64,000 bases of DNA from assembly GCA_023079485.1 (NCBI GenBank), contig CM041092.1, forward strand, positions 6,200,627 to 6,264,626. The letters run 5' to 3'. This DNA is from Archilochus colubris (lineage: Eukaryota > Chordata > Aves > Apodiformes > Trochilidae). The notes under the pieces were generated by a model that saw only the letters and a list, made by a program, of their open reading frames with translations, was not told the DNA's origin and searched no databases. Position 1 is the first letter of the stretch, and each line of letters begins with the position of its first letter. The position numbers and the translations under genes are program-made. Shown here one piece after another: positions 27,001 through 40,812 of the stretch.

Positions 27001-30000
27001 GTTAATTTGCAGATAATATTACTTCATGAAATAATTATCTTAGTCTATAGTACTTAAAATAGCTAAATTCAAGAAAGATACTTTAAAAAATGAAGCTGTC
27101 ACAGCTGCAGGATGGAGGCTGCTCTCCCCCCAGGCATGAAGATCCACATAGTGCTGGGATCCTGGGTACTTCAAGCCTGGAGCAGTCAAGATGAGGATGC
27201 TCTGTGCCAATGCAGATGCCCAGGGAGCAGAAAGGAGGGAAGGGAACCCAGCCCCATGCCCCTCCAAGCCCCCAGATGAAACCAGCAAAGCAGCAAAGTC
27301 TTCCCCTTCACAACCCCAGCACTTGCTGAAAAATTACTTCTCTTGAGCCATTCTTTCTCATCCTGCTAATTTTTCCAAACATCTTCCTATTAGACTATAC
27401 AAATATATTCATTTAGTAAACATCCCATTAACCAGGTCAGCATGCAGTATTCACAACTTATTACAGAGCAGGACCAAATCAGTCACAAAAGCAATTATGC
27501 AATTGCAGAGCAGACAACTCGCTTTAATCTTAATATGGGGCTGGGGATGTAGATGCCAATGTTCATTCACATGAATCATTCCTTTCCAAGGATTGTACAC
27601 TATTTGTTTCACCCTCACTTACACAGCATTCTCATGTACTTGGATTTGTAATCTTCATGGACTGTCAGAAAATATGAGCTTGGTGCCTCACCCTTCACAT
27701 GAGGGATTTTCTTATTGAATTTAGGGGTGTTTCTAAGCTTCTATCACCCAGATGAAGAAACTGGATGAGATATTCCAATTGAAGACCTAAATATGCAATT
27801 ATCTCACACACACCCCAAAAGATCCAGACTATTTAAAAAATGTGACTGTAGGAAAGTAGGAGCTAAGAAGCTAAGATTATGGGATGCTATAGTTACAACA
27901 GGAAAAAGAATAAATGGCTTCTCAAACCATGGCTTTATTTGAAGCCACTCATTTATTTAAGCATCTTGGAAAAACAGGTTGCCATGTAATATTAACAAAC
28001 ACAAATATGCTCTGTCAACCACTACGACAGACATCTTGAAGATCTAAATAAATAATGTACTAGAAAACCTAGCCTAGTCTGTACTGATGCAGGCTCCTGT
28101 GATATAAATGAACAGTGGTAGTGGAATTCTTTTCCTGGGATTTAAATTGTATATTGTATTAAAAGTAAAGGCCTTAATATGCTTACTGATAGGCAAGAAA
28201 CTGCTTTCTCTAGATCTATGCACACCCAGGGAGCACTCTGCTAAATTTACATTCTCAGACAGTTTCTAAGAAAGTTACCAAATCCATCACCTTTATTTGT
28301 AAACACAATGGGAAAGAACAAAACACCCTCTTGGCTCTGGTCTCCTTCCAAACAGCACTAAGCATACAACAAAACACTGCTGACTTTGTATTAAACTTGG
28401 GAAATCTGCTGAAACCATCAGGGGAAAGAGATTGCTGCTACGTTAAATTTAAGGGGAATTTTGCATCTGGTAACAAATTTGAACTTACAGAAGCATCTTG
28501 GTTTCTACTATGTACTGTGGGCAACCAGGACCCATTTTCTCACTGCTTCAAGCATGGATGGAGCCATTTCTACAGAACAGACCCACAGTCTATCACTAAG
28601 TTCATGAGGACTTACCAGTCATGTACACCATAAAAAAAAACTTAGTGTGTTGCATAGCATTTGCTAGCAATTAATTAAAAAAAAAAAATCCCCAATCAGG
28701 GGGACTTAGGTGCAGTACCACAGGAGATGTGGAAAAGGAGCACAGGGGGACTTTCCACCACTGGAAAGTGACTTTGTCCCTCCAGCAAAGCTCCTTGGGT
28801 TCATCCAGTCCCAGTGAACTCCCTGCTTGCTTGCTAGAGGCAGATAAATATTCTCATTTCTTCCAGAAAAATCACTTGTCAAACTACAACCTGTCTGCCA
28901 CTGGATGTAATGCCTGAATCCCCACAGACCCAAAAAGCCACAGGACCAAGGCAAAAACTAACTTTGTGTGATTGTTTTTCCATCCTCAGTGATATGAAAG
29001 GAAAAAGCAGTGTCTTCTGCTTGCAGGGATGTGTTGACTTATTCCTCTTGCTTTTCATTTTTTCTCTTTCTGGGCTTGGTAACCACTGGGTAAATGTGAA
29101 GGCTTCTTGGATGAAACACAAACAGGCTACAGATGACAAAAATAAAGAGCACAGCTTGCAGAATGACACTGAACAAATTCATGCTTACAGCACAATTCCC
29201 ACATCTCCACAGAAACTTTTAAATAATTTACCTGTTTTAAGAACCATGGCAAGGACAGTAAAATCATACAGTATGGGAAGACCAGGCTTCAGAATTGGAA
29301 AATGCAGCCCAAAAACACAGGATGCTCCAGTTTCTAACATACACATATACACATTCTCCTCAAAAGCTTTGCTCTGACATTTGCAAACTGCCTAAAGATA
29401 AACACTGAACAGGTTGTCCATTTAAAAAGGAACTGTAAAACACCTTATCCTGTTCCTTGTTCAACTCTTCTAAACAAAGGCAAGACCTGGTTTGAGACAA
29501 TTACAGATGTGCTCCAGACAGACAAAGAAAAACACCAACCAGTGGAATTTGAAATTCTTCTCCATCTCCACAAAGAGCCCATCTTTCTCAGCTCACTAAT
29601 TCACATTCACTCCAGTGCTTCAGGAAAGCTCCCTTTTATTAAATATGAGATTCAACTCACAGATAAACAAATGGGAAAATAATAGCTTGGCTTCAAAGTT
29701 GCGGGGGAATGGGGAGTTTTCCTTTTTTTATGGCTGTTCTTAGCCTATTATTTCTTGCCACAGCTTCGGAGCTCAAGTCTGTCATCAAGGTCCTCCTGTT
29801 TCCATGCAAGCCAGGATTGAATCCTGTCCCAGAGAGCCCAGAACTCAGTGGGCAATGTGCCAGCAGGAGGATGTCACAGAGTGTTTAGGAGCCACATCCC
29901 GTGGTCATTTGCTTGCTATGCAATTTCCCTACCCTTTCATCATATGTTCTTCTCTTTCCATTATGACCACCTAACAAATTACAAATTGCTGCTTAATGAA

Positions 30001-33000
30001 GAGCACTGGCATTAAACTACTTAATTAGAATTAAGAGGAAGATTTACTTTAAAAACCTGACAGACCAATATGGTCCAGAGCCAATCTCTGTAGTGCAGAA
30101 TTGCCCAAAACGTCCATGTTCTGAATTCTTAATTAAAAATTTGTCAAAACTTCTTACTTTAAGGTTCCCACCTTCCCCTCCAGCATTCATTAACCTCAAA
30201 ACAAGTGACTATAAAGTTGGTTCTAATCAGCTCTACTTCATAAACAGCTTGATATAAAGAAACTCAAAGAAAGTACAACACTTATCTACAATTTCCACTC
30301 AACAGCTTTCAGAAGTCCTCTATGAAGGTGGCTCCCAGCCTGCCCAGCATGTAATGGGCATCACTGGAGGAACTTCAGCTATAGAAGAAGCCTTCTGTAG
30401 GGCTACCCAGCAGGAAAGGTTTAAATTACACCCAAAAACTTTTTTTTTTTCCTAATCTAAAAGGGCTGTGGTCAGAGATTAATGGCAGAAGCTGTCCATT
30501 GAAGTTAAACTCAAGTTATTCCTTTATGTGAACCTCAGGAGAAACTTATTCCTGACCTCCAGGGCATGGCACTGATCCAGGCTCCTGTTCTATCTCCTTC
30601 ACCTCCTCCGAGGAGCAGAGAACACATCAGAACTCACAGCTCCAGGATGCTCCCAGCTTTCCCTTCTGCCCTGACTCCCAACACCCAAACCCTCCTGCTG
30701 ACTGAGATGGAGGGAAGCCACCTGCCCCACATCCCATCACTTGCTACCAGGTCTCAGTCTCCCCTCTGAAAAAAAATTAAATGCCTAGAATTGAAATGAT
30801 ACCTCATGCAGGACTTACTTGGATTCTCCTGAAACATTTTTTTATCGTTATTCTTTATTTCAGGAGTTATATTCTTTGAGCTGGATCCCAGCCCACTAAA
30901 CCTCACACACCTAATTTAATAAAATACAGCCAGTTGTTTCTTTACCCTAATGACCTTCTACTTAATTTAAAGCCTTTAAACAGTTTTGAGTATTTCTCTT
31001 GGCAAAAAGCCTTGGCTAATACAACTTTGGACAGAGAACTGGGGAATTTTCTGTCTACTAAGAATGTGGAAATTATCAAATGCATTAAATTCTTTTTTCT
31101 TGTTTTGCCTGGCACCCTAAGGAAATCAGGATATGTCATCGTGCTGTTTATCTTTCTGCTGGGCACCAAAAAATTAGGAAACCATTTATTAATGGAAATA
31201 AATTTTGACAAAGGGGTCAGTCCTTTAGAAGTAGCAGCTGAACAGTGGACAAAGCCACAAACTATTGCCACTCCTGGGGGAAAGTTATCCTTCTGCTGTG
31301 TTTGCTGGATGGACAGGGACTGGTCAAACACCAGAGCCCAGAAAACACTACAAGTATGTAGAACATGAAATGTTCCCCATTCGCTCTTTTTTAAAGAAAT
31401 AATAATTTTATTTTATTTTTTTTACTAAGAACAAGTATTTTGTGAACAATTCTGCAGACTGGCACCTGCTCCTTGAATATGGAAAGCTCAGAAGGGCTCC
31501 TTGAATGAAAGGCTCACACCTGCACAACTTGTGCTGGGCTTTCTTGTGATTTAGCTAAAGGATCCTTCAGCAAAGTTGTGTGAATGGGTAGGAAAATAAG
31601 TAAAGATTTCCCAGACACCAAAAACGGTTTATAAATAGTTTTAAAGTATATATTTGCTCTAGCCTAATATACAAATATGGAACTTTCTATACAGTTTCTT
31701 TAGACCTCTTGCATACACACACACCATGCTCTTTAGGTAACCTTTACAGCAAACTGAGACGAACTCATGCCAGACTTATTGAATAACATTTAAAACATAA
31801 AGGGCAATACAGATCTTGTCATATTAAGTGATGTTTATATTTTTCTTAACGTTCTAACTCCCATTTCTGAAAGGGCTACCTTGAACCTTTGATCTAAATC
31901 TACAGGCGTTAATAGCTCAAGTTCATTAAAAAAAGAAAGAAGTCAGCACCTGCTGCTCCCCCTCTACTAATGCAAGTTGGAGCTGGATCTTTGGAAATCC
32001 ATCTCCTCCTGCTGAAACAGCCATAGGGAAGAAACAGCCTTTGCCCTCATCATTTTAACGCTGTTCTGAAGTCATGAAAAATATCTTTTTGGAGAGATTA
32101 AGTACCAGGAAAAGAGCAGTAGATACTGAAAAGAATGTTGGCTTTGCAAAGAAATTTATTTCAAGGCATCCAGCACCAACCATAGGCTCACATTCTGCTC
32201 AGCTGGCACAGAAAAAATATTTTTCCAGGTACCTGTTAATGCCTTGTATTGACAAGCATAGGGAGGAGGAAAGCTGGCTATATCCCTGAACAACTCCACT
32301 GGTATCTCTGCCTGCCAAGCACATAGAGCCAACATCCCAGCACCAGATAGCAGTTCCAGCTGCCTTCTGGATGACTGACACCAACCACACCACCAGCATT
32401 TCAAAAAGCACAGCCACGGTTCAGCTGGAAATCACACAACATATTTGCATCCAAAGATAAAGAAAATTAATCAAGTATGATGGAGTTTGTCCCTAGATTC
32501 AAACCCACAGCCTTCCAGTATTGGATATTTCAGCCTGTATTTCAGCACGATATGCCTGGCTCTGAGCCACTGATCTTTACACAAATGTAGCAACCACAAA
32601 TATCACTTACAGACTTCTGAATGTCTGTCTGCCTCAGATTTCAGGCCAGACAGTTGCTATAATCTTGAACGAAATAAAACTTTTAAAGTGACAAAGCAAA
32701 GAAAACTTTTACTTTTCAACAACTTACCCAAAAATTAACCTAAAGCCGATCTCCTGTTTCATCTGTAGACATCAAGTTGTGTAGAGGACACAAAGACAGC
32801 AAATTCACTCAATTTCATGGTCATGTCTGTCCTCAGATTGCCAGTGCACCAGTTCTAGAGGAGGTCACAATCTGTATTTTGTCTTTGTAAATGTTTCCAG
32901 TAGGAAACATCAAATATTTGGCCTGGTACCAGCTCCTGGCTTGATGAAGGTAACTTCATCAGTTCCACCTGGCTCCTACCAGACAGCCTGCTCAATAACT

Positions 33001-36000
33001 ACATCAATCTTCATGATTACAAAGAAAAAAAGAATAGGTCTCAAATCTATTGAGCAAACCCCACACTGGATTCCTGTGATGCTCATAATATTCATCAGCC
33101 TTGCTACTGGGCTGCAAGGTGCTCCTTCCACCACAGCTGCAAAATTAGAAGTATGGATCTCACCTAATTGCTAAAAGGCTCTGCATGATGCCTGTCAGGA
33201 TTTGTTTTTCTACCAGTCAGGAAGACCTGGAATCAACAGCTCTCATGATGGGGTGTGGTGAGGTACACTCATGAACTAAGAGCAGGTATGAGCCCCATGG
33301 CAGTAATCAGACCTGCAGGCTTAGAAGAGCTCGTGCCAGAATGTGAAAATGTGTCAAGCACCAGGGTGATTTTCCAGTTCCCTATAAAACAATGCCAAAA
33401 GTTACAGCTGTAAAGCTGTCTCACCTCCAGTTTATATGTACATCAATGGTCCATAATGTACATGTATTAATCACGTCCTTCTCAAGCCAAACTCCCATTG
33501 CAAGTTCTGTCTGGCAGATGCTGACAACACACAAACTTACCAAAGCAAGTTTCTCTTTTTGAACCTCAATGATTTAAGAAGACAAGACAAAACAATTCCT
33601 AATACCTCGACTGAGCTATTTAACTTTTAGCTCAACATTTGTTCTCTTCCTGACTGTGTAGCTTCAAAATTACACTCTCCACCCACCCCTCTCACTAAGT
33701 CTCTGGACAGAGGCAGATCTGGGAGAAGGCATCACTGAAGAAAAATCAATTTTTGTTACTGCCTGTATTACGCTCAGGTGAAAGACAGATGCATTCCCAT
33801 GTTAACATGAAAACAGGTATTTTAATTTTACAAACAAAACTGCTTCTTTTAATTTCCAAAAATTTCCACTTCTAAATGAAAGAACAGTCACAATCCGAGC
33901 TTACACTTACAGGGGAAACAAAATCAAGATGTATTATTAGACATGGTGCTGTGTCACTGGACACAAGGCATCAATAGAGATTTAAGATCTTATTCTGATA
34001 TGTCAGAAATAACTTGTTTAAAACTTACTGGACACAGGAAATCTTTTCTCTGAGAAACTAAACAGAATCTGCACACTCATTTTGTATAATTAATCTGTTA
34101 CAAGAAAACTTTAAAATGTCAAAACAAAACTTCTCAGAAATTTGCTAGCTTCATTCCCCCAGCCAGGAATAAAACCAGACATCATGTCTACTTGCAGCCC
34201 TTTCCTTCTGGAGGCTTCCAGCCCAGCTGCCTGGGATGCTCCAGCCTCCAGTGATGCTGTGGTCCAAGCAGAGCACACACTGCAAGCTGCCTCTGTGGAC
34301 CACAGGGCAGGTTCTGATTGAACTGAAGTATGGACAAGTCCCTGAGCATGGAATTATTAATGTGCTGCCCTCAAAGTGTCTTCAGTTCTATAACTGCAAA
34401 GCTTCACTGTCAAGGCCTGCCAGAACATAATATTGGTCTTAAAATAACACTGCTTTGATTACCTTACTTCCCTTTACTCTCTGCTTCAATTCCAACTGGA
34501 TTTCAGTGTCTGCTCTGTCAATAGAGCTCTGTGAACAATGGATTTCTATTTGGGAAAGGAATCAAAAAGAAAAAAGGAAAAAAAACCACAAAACAAAATA
34601 AAAAAATACCCAACACAGAACTACTCAAAGGAAAAGGAAGAAAAAAACCTGTAATGCTGTTTTAAGTAGACTGAAGAGAGTGTGGGAAGTATTTAGGAAA
34701 AAAATAAATTCAAAATAAGGCAAAATGTTTGCTTCATCTAAAAGGAGTATTTTGCTTTTATATTAATAACCTCTTTTAAAAGCATTTTGATTTTTTAAAT
34801 TTTAAGACCTAGCCCAGTTCATCTATTAAAAAGGCAAACATTAATTATCTAATCTAAAAAAAATACTGAAAGAAAACATTCTGACTCTGAAATATTATTG
34901 TCCAGTTTTACAAATAAAACTGTCGGATGGAAGAGAAATTTGGGAACAGGTTTATTTCAATCCTAACATGTACTTCTTCAGCTAACTTTTTTTCAGAAAA
35001 CAAAAACCTCTTGTCTTCTTGGCAAGTGCCACCTTCTAGGTACCAACTGCCTAGACCCAGAGAGACTGCACAGAAAACTACAACTCCTGTGCTGCCACAT
35101 CCCTAACCAGCAGTGCCAGGACAGCAGCAGGAGCAGCAGTACCAAGTTTTTCTGCTCTGCTCAGTGAGCCTGGGTTCAGGCCATGGGTGCTGATCCATGG
35201 CTTGGATAAACCCTTGGAGCTTGAAGCCAGCAGCTTATTCCATGGAGAATACTGAAGATCAACTTGTCACCATCACAGCTATGACAAGGGGATGGCAGCA
35301 TGGTTTATTTCTATATAAACAGATTATCCATAGCAGGGTGGTTTCCCCCATGCAGCCAGGACTCTCAGGACCCAGCAGATATCATCCATTTACCAAACAC
35401 ATCTGGGAAGGGTGCACAGAACCTGCTGAAGGAGGTGACACTGTGACAGGTCCCAGGAACAGTTACTGGGGTGATGCAGGAGAGGGGAGACAACAACATT
35501 CTTCTGGGCTCTGGGTTTGTCACCTCCATCTCCCTGTCAACGCATGAACTCCACATGAAGAAGGAACCTGGAGATTATTTGGCACTGTTACAATTTTAAC
35601 TCCCACAAAACAAAGAAACCCCGATACCCAAGCTGACAGTACAGAAAGGCAGCTTTTTGATCTATGATTATATTTGTTAACTAGGAGTAAAACACCCTGA
35701 ATCCAGCAAAATCACACAACCTTTGAATGCAACCTTGTTGCTGATCTGATAACTTCTAATTAAAACAATGAAGCCTGTGGGTACTAATTATTTCATATTT
35801 TTTATTATGGAGACACTACGCTGCTCACTATCACACAGAAATTGCCTTTGTTACCAATATTTCTTCTGGTAGGAATCAGAACAAGTAAAAGCAAATTAAT
35901 AAATTATGACATGGGAATTACAACTAAACGGATTGACAACTTGGGGGTATGATTCTGAATAATAACACTCTACAATCTATTCAAGAGCATTACTAACAGG

Positions 36001-38505
36001 TGAGATTTAGTTTACAGCATTGTCAGAAACATCTATAAAATGTTTGAGAAATTAATTGTTGCTTTTACGAGTCATACTTGTTATTTCATTACCTTACTGC
36101 TGTAGTTCCTTTTACATATGTTCTCAGGTTTACTCCTCTCTCTAATAACTGCCCTGTTCACAACTTACATGGCTGTAATAACCATTTCTAAAAACAGCAG
36201 TTTGGTTCAACATATGTCTTGTTTCAATCTATCTTTCTATTATAAATACAACCTAAATAGAGATGGAAAATAGCTATAAAGAGGGCTCCCCAAGTCCTCC
36301 ATCAGACTGAATCCAACAATATTCTTCTGTTGAAAACAGCTGCATTTCTTAGCATCTCAATCAAAAGACTGGAAAACTGCCTATAAAGGCACATCACAAG
36401 TCCTCTTTGGGCTGAACTTTTCCCTGTTGACCCTCTGCCAAGTCCTGCTGTATCTGCAGGTTTCTCCACACATTTGGATCATCATCTTTGAAAAATGAAA
36501 TGCATTATATTTTGTCTAATGTCAGAGCATTTAAAATCAGAAAGTTTTGACCACATTCATGGTTTTGTGTCAACTGAGCAGCAATATTTAAGGAGAGCAA
36601 GTGAACTGGAAAGTTTTCATGGACTTATTTTCATCTGGTCAATGCACAGTAATATTTGTCAGTTCTAATCAAGACTGCCTAAATTCAAATGTCAAATACT
36701 TGCAACTATTTGATCAAGAAAACCTAACAAATAGGAGATTATTCAATTCCTTGTTGAACAAGCAAAATCAACAACTCTGAGAAAAATCACAAATAATTCT
36801 TGGGCTGTCTGTGGATATAAAAAAAGACTTTCAAATAAATTCTTTGATCTGAATTATAGATTAATGTAGCAAATTATGCAGTTACATAACCTTAGCTTGA
36901 ATATATTTTCCTGCACTCTTCGTTTGGCTTCACAGACTTCCCCAAAAGCATCTGTTGTCCTTCAGTAGCCAAAGAAAAAACACTTTGCTTAGAAGTTTTG
37001 TTTAGAAGAACCAGACAGTATAGATCTTTTCCCATTCTGTGCATTACTTCATTGCATTTCTACATGTTTTTTAATTTATTTTCATTTATTACACTCCTGT
37101 TTTCTGATGCTATGAAAGAGGTGCACTGGAGGGATAGGGACCAGAGTTGCTCTCATGCCTCATATGGATGTTCAATAACTTATTAACAGAGATTATAGAC
37201 ACTGCTAGGTAGGAGCAGGCAGATATCTAAGAATGACAAAGTAATGAGATGATTACAGTCCTCCCATTCCTCCTCATCTGTGCAAACTGCTGCAAATCAC
37301 AAATTACAGACTCCAGATACTCCATGAAAAAATGCTGTGCCATACGAGCCCTATGGAGGCCCCTTCATTATGGACCTCCTTCATTAACCTATTTAAGAAA
37401 CAAAAAGACATTTCTGTACCTCTAGACGAAGTAGAAGAGTGCTAAATCACTGAAAGTCATAGAAGCTCTTACAAAGAGAACTTGTTTTGGCAGGGAAGTC
37501 TTCAGAGAAACCCAGCACACTGGAGTCAGACCTGTGTTTGACTCAGCCCTGAGCTGTTCCAGCTCCATCTCAGGCCAGCACCAGTTTGTTACCTGGGTCA
37601 GTACCACAAAATCTCCTCACTTGGCTTTTTAAAGTAGAAATAAATGACACTACTAAGAGGTTCCCAAGATGGGGTTTCAGCTGGAGAAAGAAGTTCATTA
37701 GCCACTGTTCCAGGCTCCCCTCCCAGACAGGTTTCTCCCAATGTTTTCCCATAGCATGGGGTGGCACGAAGTGCAGGAGAGAAAGACACAGAGAAGACCA
37801 GAAGTAGGATTTATTAGCCCCTTGTTAACTTCACTATCAAGACATAACAAAGACAAAAATGAAGCCCCAGGCTCCAACTTGCTGGAGGGAAGTTTAGGTA
37901 GCAGCATCAGAGTCCTCTGCCATGGGAGAGAGGAGGGAGAAACATGGCCAGATGCTTCCCAGTGCAGGGAAGGTAATGAAAGGTCATTTTTGTAAGGGAA
38001 AAACCAACCTCATCAGGAAAAAGGCCTCAGGTCTCTGAGACATGGAGAGTAGTACATAACCACCCAGCATTACACCCCAGAGCTTGGGGTAGCGAGGGAA
38101 ATGGGTTCAGCTTTGCTGTGGATGGAAAGAGAGGAGAAAAGAGGCACCAGGCAAGGAGCAAGGTGCCAAGTTCTTCTGCAGTAGGGCTGACACAAAGGGA
38201 AGTGAGACACAAAGCTGCTTCTAACTTCTAAAAAGAAGTGAGCTGACACAGCTGTGGAGAGGAGGAGAGCACGATGCCAAGAAGTCTGGCATTTATATGA
38301 AAATGAAGATATCTTGCAGGCAGGGATACACAGAAGACCCAAAGTACCCAAATCAGCAGACTCCAAGCCCAAATGAACTGTGGCTACAATCATGATGCAT
38401 TGGGTTTTGTCATTTACTGGGACTCAAAAAAGCCTTTTTTTGTTTTTTTTTTCCTCTTGGCATTCAGTGGGAATACTGAGCAACAATGCCAGGCACGGAT
38501 GGCAG

Positions 38506-38540
38506 AATGACTGGATAAATGACTGGATAAATGACTGGAT
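38506..38540. repeat. Short tandem repeat, 12-bp unit, about 2.9 copies
   Basis: The unit AATGACTGGATA is repeated without mismatch two full times plus 11 bases of a third. It lies about 2.1 kb from the exon at 40615-40812, in the long intron. Confidence 0.9.
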
Positions 38541-40614
38541 TTTAGGATACAGAGTTGAATTCTATAAAAAAGATACTTACATAAATGAAAATACCAGCAC
38601 ATAATGCAGCTACCCTAAATGCTTTCAGCAGGGTAGTTACTTGCACAGAATTTTGAACTTCTGCATAATGCTAAGCATTAGCATAGGCCTTATGCTGCTT
38701 TACCTGTAATTGATATGTCTCACATACAACTCCCTACTGGCTTTCCACTACCAACCAACCAGCTATTCCAGGTAAAAGACTTTATGCAACTCTGCTGCTT
38801 ATTCCAGCTTTTATCCAAGAAAATAGACCACTTATTGCAATGGGAATCTAGTTAAGAGAACATTAGAGAAAGAAAAGAGCTTATAAACACAGCAACCGGA
38901 CTGATTGAAAAAACACAACAAATTCATTTCTTCTTTTTCCCAGCTTTTAATTTACAGAGTCCACCAGCCCTATCTTAATGGATCAAAAATTCAGAAAAGC
39001 TTAAAAATCTCATTAACCAGTGCTTCTAATCTGCCTACTGATCTGGATACTGCCTCATGAAACCTTCTCAGTTCAAACTAGTGATCCTATCTAGTGACAA
39101 TCTTTGCCTAAGGCTGGCGGGGTGGGAAGAATGTCCTCACTTTTTTTTTCCTCTGCAACCAGAACATGCACAGAGTAATTGAAATGAAAAAAAGACTCTT
39201 GTGAGCCTCCCAATAGTTTCTAGAACAATGGAGTGAAGAAGAGACACTTCAAAGGCAAGGCTCCTTAACTATCAGAGCCACGGAGCACAGTGTGATCAGA
39301 GATCAATGAGCATCTGCCATGTTATCTGCCTTCCTTCCAGGTGCCAAGCTGGTGCATAAAAATGGATGTTGGCACAATTTTAATGGTGTGAAGTACAGGG
39401 TGCTCCTGAGCAATACGGGTCTCCATCTGCACACATGGCTGCTGGACCAGACCTACAGCTATGATCAGATATTCAAAGAGATAACGCAGACAAAATTCAG
39501 AGACAGCTCTTTGCTCTTCACTCTATTCTGGCTGTGTCATTTTATAACAGTTGAAGATTTTTCTTTTTTTTTTTTTTTGTCCCATTTACACGAAATTACA
39601 AGAAAACCTCACAGATTCTAAATGTATTTAAGGAGAATCCGTGCTCTTCAGCCATTTCATTCTGTCAGATTCTAACATCTTGTAAATGACACACTATTTT
39701 TAAGCACTAGTAAATTAACCCCTCTTGTTACCAGCTTGAAATTGTTTCCTGTGATGGGTTTTGGCATCATGCAAAAGAATTTTCCATTTCAGATATAATA
39801 TCAGACTAAAGTTCCACAATTTTGCCACTTTTGAGATTATAGCAGTGTCTCACTGTGACCAAGGACTGTAAAATTGTGCTCCATGTAATTGAATCTAAAG
39901 ATCTGACAACATTGACCTTATCAAGAAATGAAACTCTTGGCTGAGGTTCAAACCATGCACAAGAAATAAGCTCTTGCTGGTTGTTTGTAAAAGTCATATA
40001 AAAATGTACTGATTCATTATTAACAACTTGTAAACCAAACACACTGCAGGTCTCAAGCTGCTGCCAAGTAAAGCATTACTTAGTACCATCATTTCCTTTA
40101 CATCTAATTCTTGTATGAATTTTGCCAGCACAACCAAGCATCCCCATGGTATAAGAGATATCATAATGAGATAAACAACCAGACCACATGCTAAAAACTG
40201 AGGAGAGAAGAAATCCTAGGGGCTGGATTTATTTTGTGAGTGCCCATAGTGCTGCTGGCCTCAGTGACAGCTCAGCTTTATACAAGACATGTAAAAAAAA
40301 AATTAGAAAATAAAAGAATCCCAGACCCCTGCTATCTCCCTTTTGCCATGATAAGGCCAGCAGTGACAACACAGGAACTGCAGTAGTGAGCCATGTCCCT
40401 GGGGATAAAACAGAATAGAAAGCTCCAGGCAAAATCTCAGGAAATACCAGCATTAGGTGCTCATGAGCATCACAGTCAACTCAAAAGTCTGAAAGTTTCA
40501 TAAAAATTCAGTTCAAGAGCTATTGTAAAGCATGGCAATTGCTCTGCAGCAGAATGTCAGTTTAGAAGGAGGCATGGAAAATCATGGGGCTTTTAAGAGG
40601 ATCCCATTACCCAC

Positions 40615-40812
40615 CTTTCTTGTTCTTGCATACAGCTTGCAGCATGCGGGTTCCAGGTCCACACTTCCCACGGTGAGTCACACACATTCCTTCTGAAACA
40701 ATCCACTCAAAACACACTGGGTCTTCACAGGGAATGGATTCAGTTAAATGAGGACAATCTGTCAGGGTGCCCACTGGCTCCACGATCACTTGCCTGTGTC
40801 TCATTCTAAAAC
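40615..40812 (-). CDS. THSD7B: THSD7B internal exon 4 of 7 visible: end of a WSPW module and start of a degenerate module
   Basis: This 198-bp exon continues the module with FRMRHRQVIVEP and closes it with DCPHLTESIPCEDPVC. It then opens the next module with FEWIVSEGMC, KCGPGTRMLQAVC and KNKK. In that second module only one tryptophan precedes the first cysteine, so the paired-tryptophan motif is degenerate; this appears to be normal at this position in the family. The acceptor is CCCATTTTGTCAG|GT and the donor is AAGAAAG|GTGGGT. Both junction codons are Gly, as expected from the phase. The ESIPCEDP and EGMC segments are among the best evidence for THSD7B over THSD7A. The downstream intron is 29.8 kb, the longest in the window. 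Confidence 0.9.

Larger units (their letters stand above)
10813..40614 (-). other. THSD7B: THSD7B long intron (29.8 kb) between exons 4 and 5 of the visible set
   Basis: This is the largest intron in the window, nearly half of it, running from the GTGGGT donor to the TTTGCTTCAG acceptor. It holds one clear CR1 fragment (20.2-21.0 kb), a long pyrimidine tract (12.9 kb), short tandem repeats near 24.04 and 38.5 kb, an imperfect palindrome at 26.6 kb and many A/T runs. The rest has no recognisable coding or mobile sequence. The encoded protein is continuous across it, so no exon is missing. Confidence 0.85.

Noticed and set aside
28910..29377. Plus-strand open frame of 155 codons
   Set aside because: The translation is low in recognisable structure; a hydrophobic patch follows from T-rich sequence. 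No homologue comes to mind and there is no supporting signal.
30934..31368. Plus-strand open frame of 144 codons, overlapped by an antisense frame of 129 codons
   Set aside because: No recognisable motif, no family resemblance and no splice or promoter context. In AT-rich intron sequence of this length a few such frames are expected by chance.
35197..35547. Plus-strand open frame of 116 codons in a somewhat GC-richer stretch
   Set aside because: No recognisable domain and no splice context; chance frame.
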